From NCBI GenBank assembly GCA_023396095.1, contig JAEWXG010000019.1, positions 1-47,877 on the forward strand: a stretch of DNA of 47,877 nucleotides. The letters are read 5' to 3'. Shown piece after piece: positions 25,292-34,285 of this stretch. Made by a program: the position numbers and the translations under genes. Numbering within the stretch: position 1 is the stretch's first letter; every line of letters starts with the position of its first letter. The DNA is from Bacillota bacterium (GTDB taxonomy: Bacteria > Bacillota > Clostridia > Christensenellales > UBA3700). The notes beneath the pieces were generated by a model that made no database searches, was not told where the DNA came from, and saw only the letters and a program-made list of their open reading frames with translations.

Positions 25292-27253
25292 TTATTTCCC
25301 AATATCCTCAAAAGTATCTTTTTTATTAAAATTTGCATGTTCAGAAATATATACCTTTCTTTCCTCAGCATTACTACCCATCAAAATACTAACCATCACG
25401 TCAGCATCAGCCATATCATCAATATTTACTTGCATTAATGCTCTCTTATTAGGATTTAAGGTCGTCTCCCATAATTGTTCAGGGTTCATTTCTCCTAATC
25501 CCTTATATCTTTGCAATTTGTATCCTCTTGGTACATCTTTCAAAATTTCTTCAAGTTCATCATCATCATAAGCATATTGAATACCGTCTTTACTATCAAT
25601 CTTGTATAAAGGCGGCATACCAACATATACATGTCCTTCTTTTATCAAAGGTTGCATATATCTATAAAAGAAAGTTAATAAAATAGATCTAATATGTGCC
25701 CCATCTTGGTCAGCATCTGCTAAAATAATAACTTTATTATATTTTAAATTCGATAAGTCAAAGTCTTCCCCAAAGCCAGCTCCTAACGCATTTATAATTG
25801 ATATTATTTCCTCGTTTTCTAAAATTTTTTCAACTTTCTGTTTCTCAACATTTAAAGGCTTCCCTCTCAATGGTAAAATTGCTTGAAATGACCTATCCCT
25901 TCCTTGCTTTGCACTACCTCCAGCAGAATCGCCTTCAACAATAAATATCTCGTTAATCTCGCTTTTACGACCTGTGCAACTAGCCAGTTTACCTACTAAA
26001 GTGTTTTCCGAAAGTTTATTTTTTTGCCTTGCTAAATTTTTTGCTTTTCTTATACTCTCTCTTTCCTTCGCCGCATCAGTCGCTTTTCTATATATTCCAT
26101 CAATTACATCTTTTTTTGCTTTAATTAAATAATTTAATAATTGTTCGGATACCAATTGCTCAACTAAAGACTTAATCTCAAGATTTCCAAGTTTACTCTT
26201 TGTTTGTCCTTCAAATAATGGGTTTTTCATTTTTATAGAAATAACAGCTGTTAAACCTTGCCTGAAATCTTCCCCTTGAAAATTTTCTTGTTTGTCTTTT
26301 AAAATACCTTTTTGACGAGCAAAATCATTTAGAACTTTAGTTAACGCTATTTTAAAACCGATATCGTGTGTTCCTCCCTCTGTTGTTGGAATATTATTTA
26401 CATATGACAAAATATTATCAACATAATCATCAGTATGCTGAAATGCTACACTAATTTTAAATGGAGGATTTTTTTCAGTAGCTTCTAAATAAACCGGAGA
26501 AGGATAAACTGACTTTCTTGTTCTATTGATATATTGAACAAAATCAGATAACCCAGCATCAAATTGAAAATTGTATTGCACTGGTTGCTGAGTCTCTTCA
26601 TTTATCACTCTGTTATCTTTAATGGATATTTTTAGTCCAGGGTTCAAAAAAGCTAATTCCTTTGCTCTTTTTACTATCAAATCAAGATTGTATTTTTCTT
26701 TTGGAAAAACTCTATCATCCGCCAAAAATGTTACCTTAGAACCTTTTAATTTTTTATTACAAAGTTCTTTCTTGATATCTCCATCTACGGCTCCACTTTT
26801 AATTTCACCATTTACTTCAATTGAGTGAAAATTTTGCTCAAAGTGTTCACCATTAATAAATGTCTCAACTTTAAGCCAGCGAGATAAAGCATTCGTAACT
26901 GATGCACCAACACCATGCAAACCACCTGAAAAATTATAATTTGAATCTTCAAATTTACCTCCAGCGTGCAACGTTCCAAAGATTAGTTGTACAGCTGGTT
27001 TATTATGCTTTGTATTAATTCCAAACGGAATACCACGTCCATCGTCTTGCACAGAGATTGAATTGTCTGGGTAAATTTCAATATTTACTTCTGTTCCATA
27101 CCCATTTGCCACTTCATCTATAGAGTTATCAACTATTTCCCACAATATATGATGCAACCCTTTGGATCCTACAGCGCCTATATACATTCCAGGCTTCTTT
27201 CGAACTGGTTCAAGCCCTTCTAAAACTTGTATGCTATCACCATTATATGCCAT
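25292..27253 (-). CDS. Type IIA topoisomerase subunit B (GyrB or ParE)
   Basis: This 653-aa ATPase subunit has a GHKL fold with EIVDNSIDEVANGYG, DDGRGIPFG and GGLHGVGASVTNALS, the transducer segment with the ATP-lid lysine in QTKSKLGN, and a TOPRIM domain with EGDSAGGSAKQGRDR, PLRGKPLNVE and DADQDGAHIR. The tail RYKGLGEMNPEQLWETT is shared by GyrB and Gram-positive ParE. GGAGGG precedes ATG 27253. It pairs with the A subunit, whose altered GyrA box makes the gyrase versus topoisomerase IV choice uncertain. A TATACT -10 lies at 27291-27286. Confidence 0.92.
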   Translation of the reverse strand: MAYNGDSIQVLEGLEPVRKKPGMYIGAVGSKGLHHILWEIVDNSIDEVANGYGTEVNIEIYPDNSISVQDDGRGIPFGINTKHNKPAVQLIFGTLHAGGKFEDSNYNFSGGLHGVGASVTNALSRWLKVETFINGEHFEQNFHSIEVNGEIKSGAVDGDIKKELCNKKLKGSKVTFLADDRVFPKEKYNLDLIVKRAKELAFLNPGLKISIKDNRVINEETQQPVQYNFQFDAGLSDFVQYINRTRKSVYPSPVYLEATEKNPPFKISVAFQHTDDYVDNILSYVNNIPTTEGGTHDIGFKIALTKVLNDFARQKGILKDKQENFQGEDFRQGLTAVISIKMKNPLFEGQTKSKLGNLEIKSLVEQLVSEQLLNYLIKAKKDVIDGIYRKATDAAKERESIRKAKNLARQKNKLSENTLVGKLASCTGRKSEINEIFIVEGDSAGGSAKQGRDRSFQAILPLRGKPLNVEKQKVEKILENEEIISIINALGAGFGEDFDLSNLKYNKVIILADADQDGAHIRSILLTFFYRYMQPLIKEGHVYVGMPPLYKIDSKDGIQYAYDDDELEEILKDVPRGYKLQRYKGLGEMNPEQLWETTLNPNKRALMQVNIDDMADADVMVSILMGSNAEERKVYISEHANFNKKDTFEDIGK

Positions 27254-27336
27254 TTCCCACCCTCCGAAATGTTGAAACTAATTAAAGTATACCACAAACA
27301 TTATATTTATATAAATAAATAATCACGATAAAAATA

Positions 27337-27400
27337 GCTAGTAAAAAGTGAAGTTAGGATTTTAAAGTTATTATTAGACTTAATCTGAATATTATGCTTT
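27337..27400. repeat. Degenerate interspersed repeat, copy 1
   Basis: The stretch begins GCTAGTAAAAAGTGAAGTTA and, about 35 nt on, contains CTTAATCTGAATATTATGCTTTT. Both blocks recur in the same order at 47160-47240, and the first also at 46783-46812. It lies in non-coding DNA. Its origin is unknown; ends of a lost mobile element are possible. Confidence 0.45.
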
Positions 27401-27503
27401 TCATAGTCATATGCATTACATAAAGATAACTTACATAAATATCTACTTAATTTTCATATCCAAAAGTTTGCTTTAATAGATTCTCTCTCACTTTGCACAT
27501 AAA

Positions 27504-27536
27504 AAAATAGATCCGCATAAACGAATCTATTTTGTT
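27504..27536 (-). terminator. Rho-independent terminator of the purine permease gene
   Basis: AAAATAGAT and ATCTATTTT pair with an inner CG/CG pair, and on the minus strand are followed by a run of T residues, 20 nt after the permease stop codon. Confidence 0.75.
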
Positions 27537-27555
27537 TACTTATATTTTGTTTTAA

Positions 27556-29040
27556 TTACATTTTAACTGCAAAGAATCTAATAATGAATAATGCAGCAAT
27601 TATTGAAGGTATAATATCCTTCTTTGTATACTTCAAAGTTGCAAGTTTCATAATAACGTGTGCTATCATACCAACTGCAATACCATTTGAAATTGAATAT
27701 GTTAATGGCATTAAAACTAATGTTAAGAATGCTGGAACAGCACTTGTTAAATCACTAAAATCAACTTCTTTAATATTCTTTAACATTAATACACCTACGA
27801 ATATTAGTGCAGGAGCTGTTGCTGCTGAAGGAATATACTTTGCTAAAGGCGCAAATAACATAAATATTAAGAAACAAATTGCTGTTACTAACGATGTTAA
27901 TCCTGTTCTACCACCAGCCGAAACTCCTGCTGAAGATTCAACATATGTTGTAACTGTTGATGTCCCAAATATAGCACCACCTAATGTAGCAATTGAGTCA
28001 CACATTAATGCCTTATTTAATTTAATTGGCAAACCATTTTCATCAAGCATTCCTGCTTCTGCAGCTGTTCCTTGTAAAGTTCCTAACGTATCAAATAAGT
28101 CAACTAATGTAAATGTAATTACTAACATTATAACTGACATTACTCCAGCAAAACTTGACTCAAAGTATTTAAATCCTACAAAACCTCTAAAAATTCCAAC
28201 CTCTCCAAAATCTTTAAATGCTTGTCCTAAACTTGTATCATTATGAGCTAAACCATCAAATAAAGCTTTGTTTCCTATATTAAACAAGTAATATACTGCT
28301 GTCATTGCAATAATACCTATAAAAACCGAACCCTTTACTTTCTTTTGATGTAAAACTGCTATAAGTAGTAACCCTATAAATGCAATAAACAGAGGCGCCA
28401 TAGTGTACCAAATCTGCACCCCGCTTACCGAACTTTCAGCAATTATATTTAAAGGATTATTAAAAGCTGGAACTGTTAATTTTCCACCCTCAATAGCAAC
28501 ATTTCCTAGTTGAACAAATGTATATTGATTTGGTTGGATGATACCAGCATTCTTCAAACCGATAAATGCAATAAATAAACCTATTCCTGCTGGAATCGCC
28601 TTCTTTAGCGAATCTGGCATTGACTCAGCAATAGCCTTTCTTGCTCCTGTTACTGACAATATAATAAATACAATTCCAGATAAAATAATAACTGCAAGTC
28701 CTTTTTGATATCCCTGTACTGGATCCCCGCCTGTTAAAAAGGCTGGCAAAATAAATGATACAAAAAAGAATGCATTTAATCCCATACCTGATGCCTGAGC
28801 GAATGGCAACTTAGCAAGAAATGCATATAAAATTGTTCCTAAAAATGCACTTAGCGCTGTTGCAATATATACAGCGTTATATATTTTTGGAACACCACTA
28901 CTAATTGTTGCAGGGTTAACAACTAATATATATGCCATTGCAAAAAAAGTTGTTAATCCGGCCAACACTTCCGTTTTAATTGTTGAATCTGCTTCATTAA
29001 TACCGAAGTACTTATTTAAAGCATTCGCGAATTTTTTCAT
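27556..29040 (-). CDS. NCS2/AzgA-type purine (guanine/hypoxanthine) permease
   Basis: The 494-aa membrane protein has about 12-14 hydrophobic segments and the AzgA-like signatures: GLTTFFAMAYILVVNP near the start, ASGMGLNAFFF, FTLVDLFDTLGTL and the GTSTVTTYVESSAGVSAGGRTGLTSL loop. These proteins import purine bases with protons. GGAGGG lies before ATG 29040. It is a single gene with its own promoter and terminator. I looked for a purine riboswitch in the short leader and saw none. Confidence 0.92.
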   Translation of the reverse strand: MKKFANALNKYFGINEADSTIKTEVLAGLTTFFAMAYILVVNPATISSGVPKIYNAVYIATALSAFLGTILYAFLAKLPFAQASGMGLNAFFFVSFILPAFLTGGDPVQGYQKGLAVIILSGIVFIILSVTGARKAIAESMPDSLKKAIPAGIGLFIAFIGLKNAGIIQPNQYTFVQLGNVAIEGGKLTVPAFNNPLNIIAESSVSGVQIWYTMAPLFIAFIGLLLIAVLHQKKVKGSVFIGIIAMTAVYYLFNIGNKALFDGLAHNDTSLGQAFKDFGEVGIFRGFVGFKYFESSFAGVMSVIMLVITFTLVDLFDTLGTLQGTAAEAGMLDENGLPIKLNKALMCDSIATLGGAIFGTSTVTTYVESSAGVSAGGRTGLTSLVTAICFLIFMLFAPLAKYIPSAATAPALIFVGVLMLKNIKEVDFSDLTSAVPAFLTLVLMPLTYSISNGIAVGMIAHVIMKLATLKYTKKDIIPSIIAALFIIRFFAVKM

Positions 29041-29069
29041 AAAATACTCCCTCCAAATTTGATTATTTT

Positions 29070-29098
29070 ATTATATTATGTATATTTTAGTATTTCAA
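29070..29098 (-). promoter_or_regulatory. Promoter of the purine permease gene
   Basis: On the minus strand TTGAAA (29098-29093), a 17-bp spacer and TATAAT (29075-29070) give a near-consensus housekeeping promoter about 30 nt before the start codon. Confidence 0.65.
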
Positions 29099-29125
29099 TT
29101 AAATAATTAAAATAAAAGAAAAAGT

Positions 29126-30673
29126 CTAATCTGCTATTGTTGCTATGTCTAAATCTGTTTCAACATATTGACTTACATCCACTTCCCTATCATCAACATC
29201 TTTGTATTTCCCCTCTAGTGCAGCAAGTACAAAAACTAGCATAAACTCATAAGGAACAGCCATAAAACCAACAATATCAAATAGCCCTAACATGAAATAA
29301 ACAGCAAGAAAAAACAACCCAAATATTTTTTCATTTTTACTAATTTTCTTTATATATTTAATCACTTTTACACTGGCATATATATAGCCAAGCAAACCAA
29401 TTACCCCGAAATTAGACAAAATCTGCAAAATATTTTGATGAACCCAATACATCCCAACGGTATTATCTTTTTTATACGCAGGAATGTTTGGATCAAATAA
29501 CAAACCGTGCCCTAGAAAAGGATGTTCTAGAAAGGTTTCTATCGCTTTTTTATACATATGGATTCTAGCTTCTCCTTTATGTATAGTTAAAATATTTTTG
29601 TAATCAAATAAGTTACTATCAACCAAAAAAAGCGTTAAAAATAGTGCAATAAATATACTGCCGAGAACGATGTAATATAATGGTTTACTACTATTTTTAC
29701 TATTAATTAATACCATTGCAGAAACAATAGCAAAAATAATGACACCAAATAAAACACCAACTCGCGCCATAGTCGACATTCCGACAATCACAATGAAGGC
29801 AATTGCAACAAAGTACCATACTTTATGCTTTTCAGTTACATTATATAAATAAAATATTCCAGGAATAGTTAAAAGCAATAATTGTGACGTTAAATTTTTC
29901 CAAGGCATATAGAATGTATAATCTTTTATTATTGCACTAAATCCATTCTCTAATAACGCTCGCCCTCCATTATTATAAACATATATGGAAAATAAATATA
30001 CGTGGCTAAAAACTATTATAATTACTAATGCAAATGCAACAAATAACATTGCATATGCTATCGTTTTTAATGAGTCCCTTTCTGTTTTATATAAATTAGA
30101 ATTAACCACAACATACATTAAAATAAACATTGGTCCTAACATAAGATAGTGTATAATTCCAGGAAATTGTATATATGTTTTTAATGGCAATGTTCCTATT
30201 CCACCTATCATAACAATGAATGATATGAGTAAAATTGGAAAGAAAAATTTGCCTACTTTAATTCTTTTTATATTTTTTAAAATTTTAAGTATCAATATAA
30301 CACCAATAATTCCTGCCAATGCAATATATAATTTTTTATATGTAAAAGCTTCTGGAATTATATAGAACATCGGTATAGGTAACAACATTATTGGAAAAAT
30401 CAAAATAGCCATATCTTTAGAAAACATTAAAGAACAACTAATAATTAAAGCAAAATACACTACTATTACTGCAATGGAATTTTTGAGTACATCTAAATTA
30501 ATATTTTTAAATGCTGGTATTACATTTACACCTTTAATTGTTTGAAGAGAAATCATTATTATAAAAAACATAACAACAGTAAATAATGCTGTAAAAAACA
30601 TAAAAATTTTAGAATGAAGTACATCATCAATAAGTTTTGCACATTGCTTATAGCGATTAAACATAGTAGTCAT
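29126..30673 (-). CDS. O-antigen ligase / Wzy-like membrane protein
   Basis: The 515-aa protein has about 12 membrane segments. It contains a large external loop with the family's key pattern, an R-x-x-x-Y-x-x-A (RIHMYKKAIETFLEHPFLGHG) followed by WVHQNILQILSNFGVIG, as in WaaL/Wzy/TuaE proteins that join or polymerise glycans on a lipid carrier outside the membrane. ATG 30673 starts 4 nt after the glycosyltransferase stop; the longer frame to 30730 overlaps that gene and lacks a site. It is the last gene of the four-gene envelope operon. Substrate is unknown. A cytosolic acidic tail (about 25 residues, rich in Asp) ends the protein. Confidence 0.8.
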   Translation of the reverse strand: MTTMFNRYKQCAKLIDDVLHSKIFMFFTALFTVVMFFIIMISLQTIKGVNVIPAFKNINLDVLKNSIAVIVVYFALIISCSLMFSKDMAILIFPIMLLPIPMFYIIPEAFTYKKLYIALAGIIGVILILKILKNIKRIKVGKFFFPILLISFIVMIGGIGTLPLKTYIQFPGIIHYLMLGPMFILMYVVVNSNLYKTERDSLKTIAYAMLFVAFALVIIIVFSHVYLFSIYVYNNGGRALLENGFSAIIKDYTFYMPWKNLTSQLLLLTIPGIFYLYNVTEKHKVWYFVAIAFIVIVGMSTMARVGVLFGVIIFAIVSAMVLINSKNSSKPLYYIVLGSIFIALFLTLFLVDSNLFDYKNILTIHKGEARIHMYKKAIETFLEHPFLGHGLLFDPNIPAYKKDNTVGMYWVHQNILQILSNFGVIGLLGYIYASVKVIKYIKKISKNEKIFGLFFLAVYFMLGLFDIVGFMAVPYEFMLVFVLAALEGKYKDVDDREVDVSQYVETDLDIATIAD

Positions 30674-30677
30674 ATTA

Positions 30678-31487
30678 TTACTCTTCAAAGCTATCCTTAA
30701 TTCTATCATAAATTTGATAAATGCCATCAAATTTATGAATCTTTAATTTTTTATGAACATTTTCAATATCCCATTGCTTGATATTCCATACTCTAGGAAA
30801 TGGAAAATATTTCATCCTTTGACAAAAGTGCTTTATAACTGTATCAGAACGCACATTTCTTTGTTCATTAAATTTTCTATTTAATTTTAAGCGCTTTTGA
30901 ATCAATTTATTTAATGGTGTCTGATCAACAAAAAAATAATTATGATTTTTTATTAATTCAAGACATTTTTCAAAAACTTGAGTTGCATTGCATCTTGTAA
31001 AATTAATTAACAAAACCCCCGAATTAAAATAGTTCCTCTTTATCCAAAAAGTCCCCGCTGCATCATTTACTGCAGCAATTTCATAATTTGATATATCTAT
31101 ATCATATAATTGTTTTATATCACCACAAACCATAGTATCAATGTCTAAATAAATTACCTTATCTTTTTTTAAAACCTTATTGGCAAGCAATCTTAAATAT
31201 GCATATGGTGTGTATGAACTATCAATAATTGCACCTAAATATTTTTCATGAATTTCTCTCAAATCATATAAAATTATCTCATTACTTTCATTGTAACTTT
31301 TAAGGATCCTTTCGAGTTGATTAATATTTTTTTGACTAACCATTTTATAAGATTGTTTAATATCTGTCGCATCCATTGATAAAAGGTGAATCGTTATCAC
31401 CTCTTTCGTATTTTCTAATATTGATAAGACAGATAAAAGAATTCCTTTAAATCCATTTTGATTAGACGCATACATAATATTAATCAC
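30678..31487 (-). CDS. GT8-family glycosyltransferase
   Basis: This 269-aa protein has the GT8 plan: N-terminal MYASNQNGFKG, the metal-binding DxD in YLDIDTMVCGD, NSGVLLIN, and a late HFCQRMKYFP region in which GT8 proteins bind the metal. It should transfer a hexose from a nucleotide sugar. Start choice: GTG 31487 has AAGGAG 7 nt upstream and overlaps the preceding stop by 8 nt, while the longer TTG frame has no site. It lies between the flippase-like and O-antigen-ligase-like genes, which implies work on a lipid-linked or surface glycan. Confidence 0.85.
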   Translation of the reverse strand: MINIMYASNQNGFKGILLSVLSILENTKEVITIHLLSMDATDIKQSYKMVSQKNINQLERILKSYNESNEIILYDLREIHEKYLGAIIDSSYTPYAYLRLLANKVLKKDKVIYLDIDTMVCGDIKQLYDIDISNYEIAAVNDAAGTFWIKRNYFNSGVLLINFTRCNATQVFEKCLELIKNHNYFFVDQTPLNKLIQKRLKLNRKFNEQRNVRSDTVIKHFCQRMKYFPFPRVWNIKQWDIENVHKKLKIHKFDGIYQIYDRIKDSFEE

Positions 31488-32661
31488 AGATATTCTCCTT
31501 ATTTTGCATGTTTTGTTCTTCTGCTTGACAATTATTTTCAATATTAATCAAATTATTTTTTCTTGTTTTTAAATATTTACTATATTGCAATTCTAGAACT
31601 ACATAAGCAATAAATCCTACAGACATTAAAAAATAGTATGTTATTAATCTCCATAACAACATTCCAGTAGAGCCTACTACTAAAGTTGACCCTAAAATAT
31701 TTACAAATAAAATTTCTCTGAAGAAATATTCAATCCCTCCACTACTTCCTGGTGTAGGAATCCAAGTGACTACAGATGTCACAAACGCTGTAGCTGCAAC
31801 GATAATGAAAATTTGACTTTTATCATAATCTATTGATAAAGCTTTGATTATAAATAACGGAATTGTGTAATAAACCAACAATGTAATGATTTTTATCAAA
31901 ATAGAAATAACAACTATTTTAACATTAGAAAACATCGTCTTGAACGATGCTTGTAACTGATCCATAAATTGAATGATCCCTTCCTTCTTCCTCTCTATTA
32001 ATTTTGAAAAAACTTTAATTTTACCAAACAATAGAATTATTTTTATAATAAATAATTTTAATTTGTTACTAACTCCAATACTTATAAAAAAGCCTAGGAC
32101 AAAGAATAAAAATAAAAACCCCAAAATTGCTAAAACTTGTGTTGCAACAGGCAAAGAAACTAAAAAATGTTTTGCATAAATTAAAGATAAAAGAGCAACA
32201 ACATCTGTTGCTATCATTGTAATAATTAAATTAATCATCAACAAGGAAGTTGCTTGACTGCCTTTCACTTTTAATCTTGTCATTGCGTATATCTCAAATG
32301 GTTGTCCACCAGTTGCAAATGGTGTAACGCCATCAAAAAAAGGCTCAGTTAAATTTATAAGATATACCTCTCTTTTTCGTATTGGTAATTTTTCAATTCT
32401 GGACAATATAACTAATGTAATTGGTCTAATAAAAAAGTTGATTAGCAATATAAGCATTGCAATCAACAAATAACCTATTTTAATTTTTTTCATTTCTTCG
32501 TTGATTTTCACCAATTCAGCCTTAGAAAGAAATAACATTAAAATTAAAATAGTAATTAAAGCTGCAAAGATTGTTATTCTTACAACCTTATTCAAATTAT
32601 ATTTTTTTCCTTGCTCGCCTTCTATTTTTATATTCTCTTGTTTATCTTGAGAGTCTTTCAT
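31480..32661 (-). CDS. Flippase-like integral membrane protein (LPG-synthase TM / YbhN family)
   Basis: The 393-aa protein has about eight membrane segments and the family's marks: NLTEPFFDGVTPFATGGQPFEIY, and late TPGSSGGIEYFFREIL. The family includes the membrane part of MprF (lysyl-phosphatidylglycerol synthase) and AglD; no aminoacyl-transferase domain is attached here. Likely roles are lipid translocation or a partner of glycolipid synthesis. It starts 2 nt after the hydrolase stop and overlaps the GT8 start, so all are made together. N-terminal cytosolic tail is charged. No strong binding site precedes ATG 32661, in line with coupling. Confidence 0.85.
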   Translation of the reverse strand: MKDSQDKQENIKIEGEQGKKYNLNKVVRITIFAALITILILMLFLSKAELVKINEEMKKIKIGYLLIAMLILLINFFIRPITLVILSRIEKLPIRKREVYLINLTEPFFDGVTPFATGGQPFEIYAMTRLKVKGSQATSLLMINLIITMIATDVVALLSLIYAKHFLVSLPVATQVLAILGFLFLFFVLGFFISIGVSNKLKLFIIKIILLFGKIKVFSKLIERKKEGIIQFMDQLQASFKTMFSNVKIVVISILIKIITLLVYYTIPLFIIKALSIDYDKSQIFIIVAATAFVTSVVTWIPTPGSSGGIEYFFREILFVNILGSTLVVGSTGMLLWRLITYYFLMSVGFIAYVVLELQYSKYLKTRKNNLINIENNCQAEEQNMQNKENICD

Positions 32662-32663
32662 TA

Positions 32664-33575
32664 CTATTTTACTATCGAATTAATAAAACTTAATATATCC
32701 GCATATACTTCATTTTTATTAATTTCATTTAAAACCTCGTGCCTTGCATTTTCATATAATTTACATTTAACATCTTGAATACCATTTCTCTTATATAATT
32801 CAATTAATTGTAACACAGTTTTACCATTTCCTCCAACTGGATCTGATGAACCACAAACAACAAAAATAGGTAAATCTTTTCTAATTTTATCAATATTTTC
32901 TTTTTTATACATGCTTTTCATGTTTTTGCCCATTGATTTAAAAAATCCTAATGAACAAGTAAAACCAGATTCTGGATCTTCATTATATTTCTTAACTAAT
33001 TCAGGATCTCTTGATAACCACGAATTTTTAGTTGCCTCATCTTTAAATTGTTTATCAAATGGTCCAAAAGCAATTTTTGTAATCATTTTTGCTGGCTTCT
33101 CTTTTCCGCAAAAAGCAATTTGTAAGCCAGCTAAACCACTAACTACTTTTGATAGAAACGGCGCTTGCAATGCAGTACCTGATAAAACAACTCCTTTTAT
33201 TTTATCTGAGAATAACTGAATATATAATTGCGACAAAAACGAACCATAACTATGCCCAAATAAAATGACTGGTAAGTTATATTCTTTGATCGCATAGTCT
33301 GTAATTAAAGCTAAATCTTGCACAGTCGCACTAAAACAATCCCAGTCTTCTACTATCCCTAACTTGCCAACAGCTGTTTTGCCGTGAACTCTATGATCTT
33401 CTCCAAGAACAATATACCCATTCCGATTCAAAAACTTAGCAAAATCATCATATCTTAATAAATGTTCGGCCATCCCGTGCGATAATTGTATAACAGCTTT
33501 AGGGCTTACTACATCATCCCAAACATGCAATTTAATTTGATAATCATCAAAACCTTTGAAATCAAGCACTTTCAT
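32664..33575 (-). CDS. Alpha/beta hydrolase (monoacylglycerol-lipase/lysophospholipase-like)
   Basis: The 303-aa protein has the serine-hydrolase fold with oxyanion region QLSHGMAEHLLRYDDFA, nucleophile elbow GHSYGS, then catalytic Asp in VCGSSDPVG and His in YENARHEVLNE. This set is typical of the Hydrolase_4 (monoglyceride-lipase-like) group, so a lipid ester is the likely substrate. ATG 33575 has GGAGGG 4-5 nt upstream; a start 30 nt earlier is poorer. As first gene of an operon with flippase-like, GT8 and Wzy-like proteins, it may trim or recycle a glycolipid; this is inferred. TATAAT at 33623-33618 could be the -10. Confidence 0.85.
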   Translation of the reverse strand: MKVLDFKGFDDYQIKLHVWDDVVSPKAVIQLSHGMAEHLLRYDDFAKFLNRNGYIVLGEDHRVHGKTAVGKLGIVEDWDCFSATVQDLALITDYAIKEYNLPVILFGHSYGSFLSQLYIQLFSDKIKGVVLSGTALQAPFLSKVVSGLAGLQIAFCGKEKPAKMITKIAFGPFDKQFKDEATKNSWLSRDPELVKKYNEDPESGFTCSLGFFKSMGKNMKSMYKKENIDKIRKDLPIFVVCGSSDPVGGNGKTVLQLIELYKRNGIQDVKCKLYENARHEVLNEINKNEVYADILSFINSIVK

Positions 33576-33747
33576 AATTCCCTCCATATCATACCCTCTA
33601 ATCATTAATATAGAGTTATTATACTATAATATCCCAATTTTAAGTAGAAATTTTACCATTTTTTAATCTAAAAATATTTTTATTCGCGCATCTGGAAGAA
33701 CACTAATGGATTACAATTGATAAACTTTCAATAAAATTTAAACTAAC

Positions 33748-33776
33748 TTGAAAATTAAGCATTATTAAGTTAAAAT
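33748..33776 (+). promoter_or_regulatory. Promoter giving a near-leaderless transcript of the 33786 gene
   Basis: TTGAAA (33748-33753), a 17-bp spacer and TAAAAT (33771-33776) stand directly before ATG 33786. A start point 7 nt past the -10 falls about 3 nt before the ATG, leaving no room for a ribosome binding site. Confidence 0.6.
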
Positions 33777-33785
33777 ATTTTTATT

Positions 33786-34160
33786 ATGAGAAACAAAAAA
33801 TTACGTATCTTTTTGTTAAATTTTACAGCAATCTTAATTGTTTGTTTGTTTGTCATCTTATTTTATTACAACTTTCAAGCAACTTATGCAAGTACAACAT
33901 CCAACCTTAGTTCTATCATGTTAAAATTGGCCGATACAACCCCTAGCAACGCTAGAAATCTCTCTGTAACCATCACTCTCATAGTACTAATTGTCCTTAT
34001 GTGTATTTCTTTCGTATTAATTTTATTTTGGCCTAAAAAGAAGACAACTGACTCTTATATAGAAATTTCTATGAAAGAGAAAAAAGAATCTCATCAAACA
34101 GAGAAAAAATATAGGCGTAAAAATAAAAAAGTTGACTTAGATAATAACTATAAATCATAA
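33786..34160 (+). CDS. Small two-segment membrane protein of unknown function
   Basis: The 124-aa protein has a hydrophobic segment at about 8-27 (IFLLNFTAILIVCLFVILFY), an outer loop of about 35 residues rich in Ser and Thr, a second segment at about 58-80, and a strongly basic C-terminal tail (KKESHQTEKKYRRKNKKVDLD). I do not recognise the family. No ribosome binding site is present; the promoter above puts the RNA start next to the ATG. It sits 125 bp before a lipoprotein gene on the same strand. Real but unexplained; the codon use looks like its neighbours. Confidence 0.6.
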   Translation: MRNKKLRIFLLNFTAILIVCLFVILFYYNFQATYASTTSNLSSIMLKLADTTPSNARNLSVTITLIVLIVLMCISFVLILFWPKKKTTDSYIEISMKEKKESHQTEKKYRRKNKKVDLDNNYKS

Positions 34161-34233
34161 AATTTGATTTTACACATATCCCCATTACTCCTTATACGAA
34201 TTTTATATCTAAAAATGTTTTTTGCGTGTTCTC

Positions 34234-34263
34234 TTGACTCTTGTTGCTGGTAAATAATAAAAT
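34234..34263 (+). promoter_or_regulatory. Promoter of the lipoprotein gene
   Basis: TTGACT (34234-34239), an 18-bp spacer and TAAAAT (34258-34263). The predicted RNA start near 34270 excludes the TTG codons at 34241 and 34244 as translation starts and leaves AAAGGA (34271-34276) as the ribosome binding site. Confidence 0.6.
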
Positions 34264-34285
34264 ACTAACAAAAGGAAATTATTTT

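Larger units (their letters stand above)
27254..27555. other. Intergenic region between topoisomerase B and purine permease genes
   Basis: The 302 bp hold the leftward promoter of the topoisomerase genes (TATACT, minus strand, 27291-27286, no clear -35), one copy of a degenerate repeat (27337-27400; related to copies near 46783 and 47160) and the permease terminator at 27504-27534. No open frame is credible. Confidence 0.55.

Noticed and set aside
29041..29125. Purine riboswitch upstream of the NCS2 permease
   Set aside because: The promoter lies about 30 nt from the start codon, leaving no room for an aptamer.
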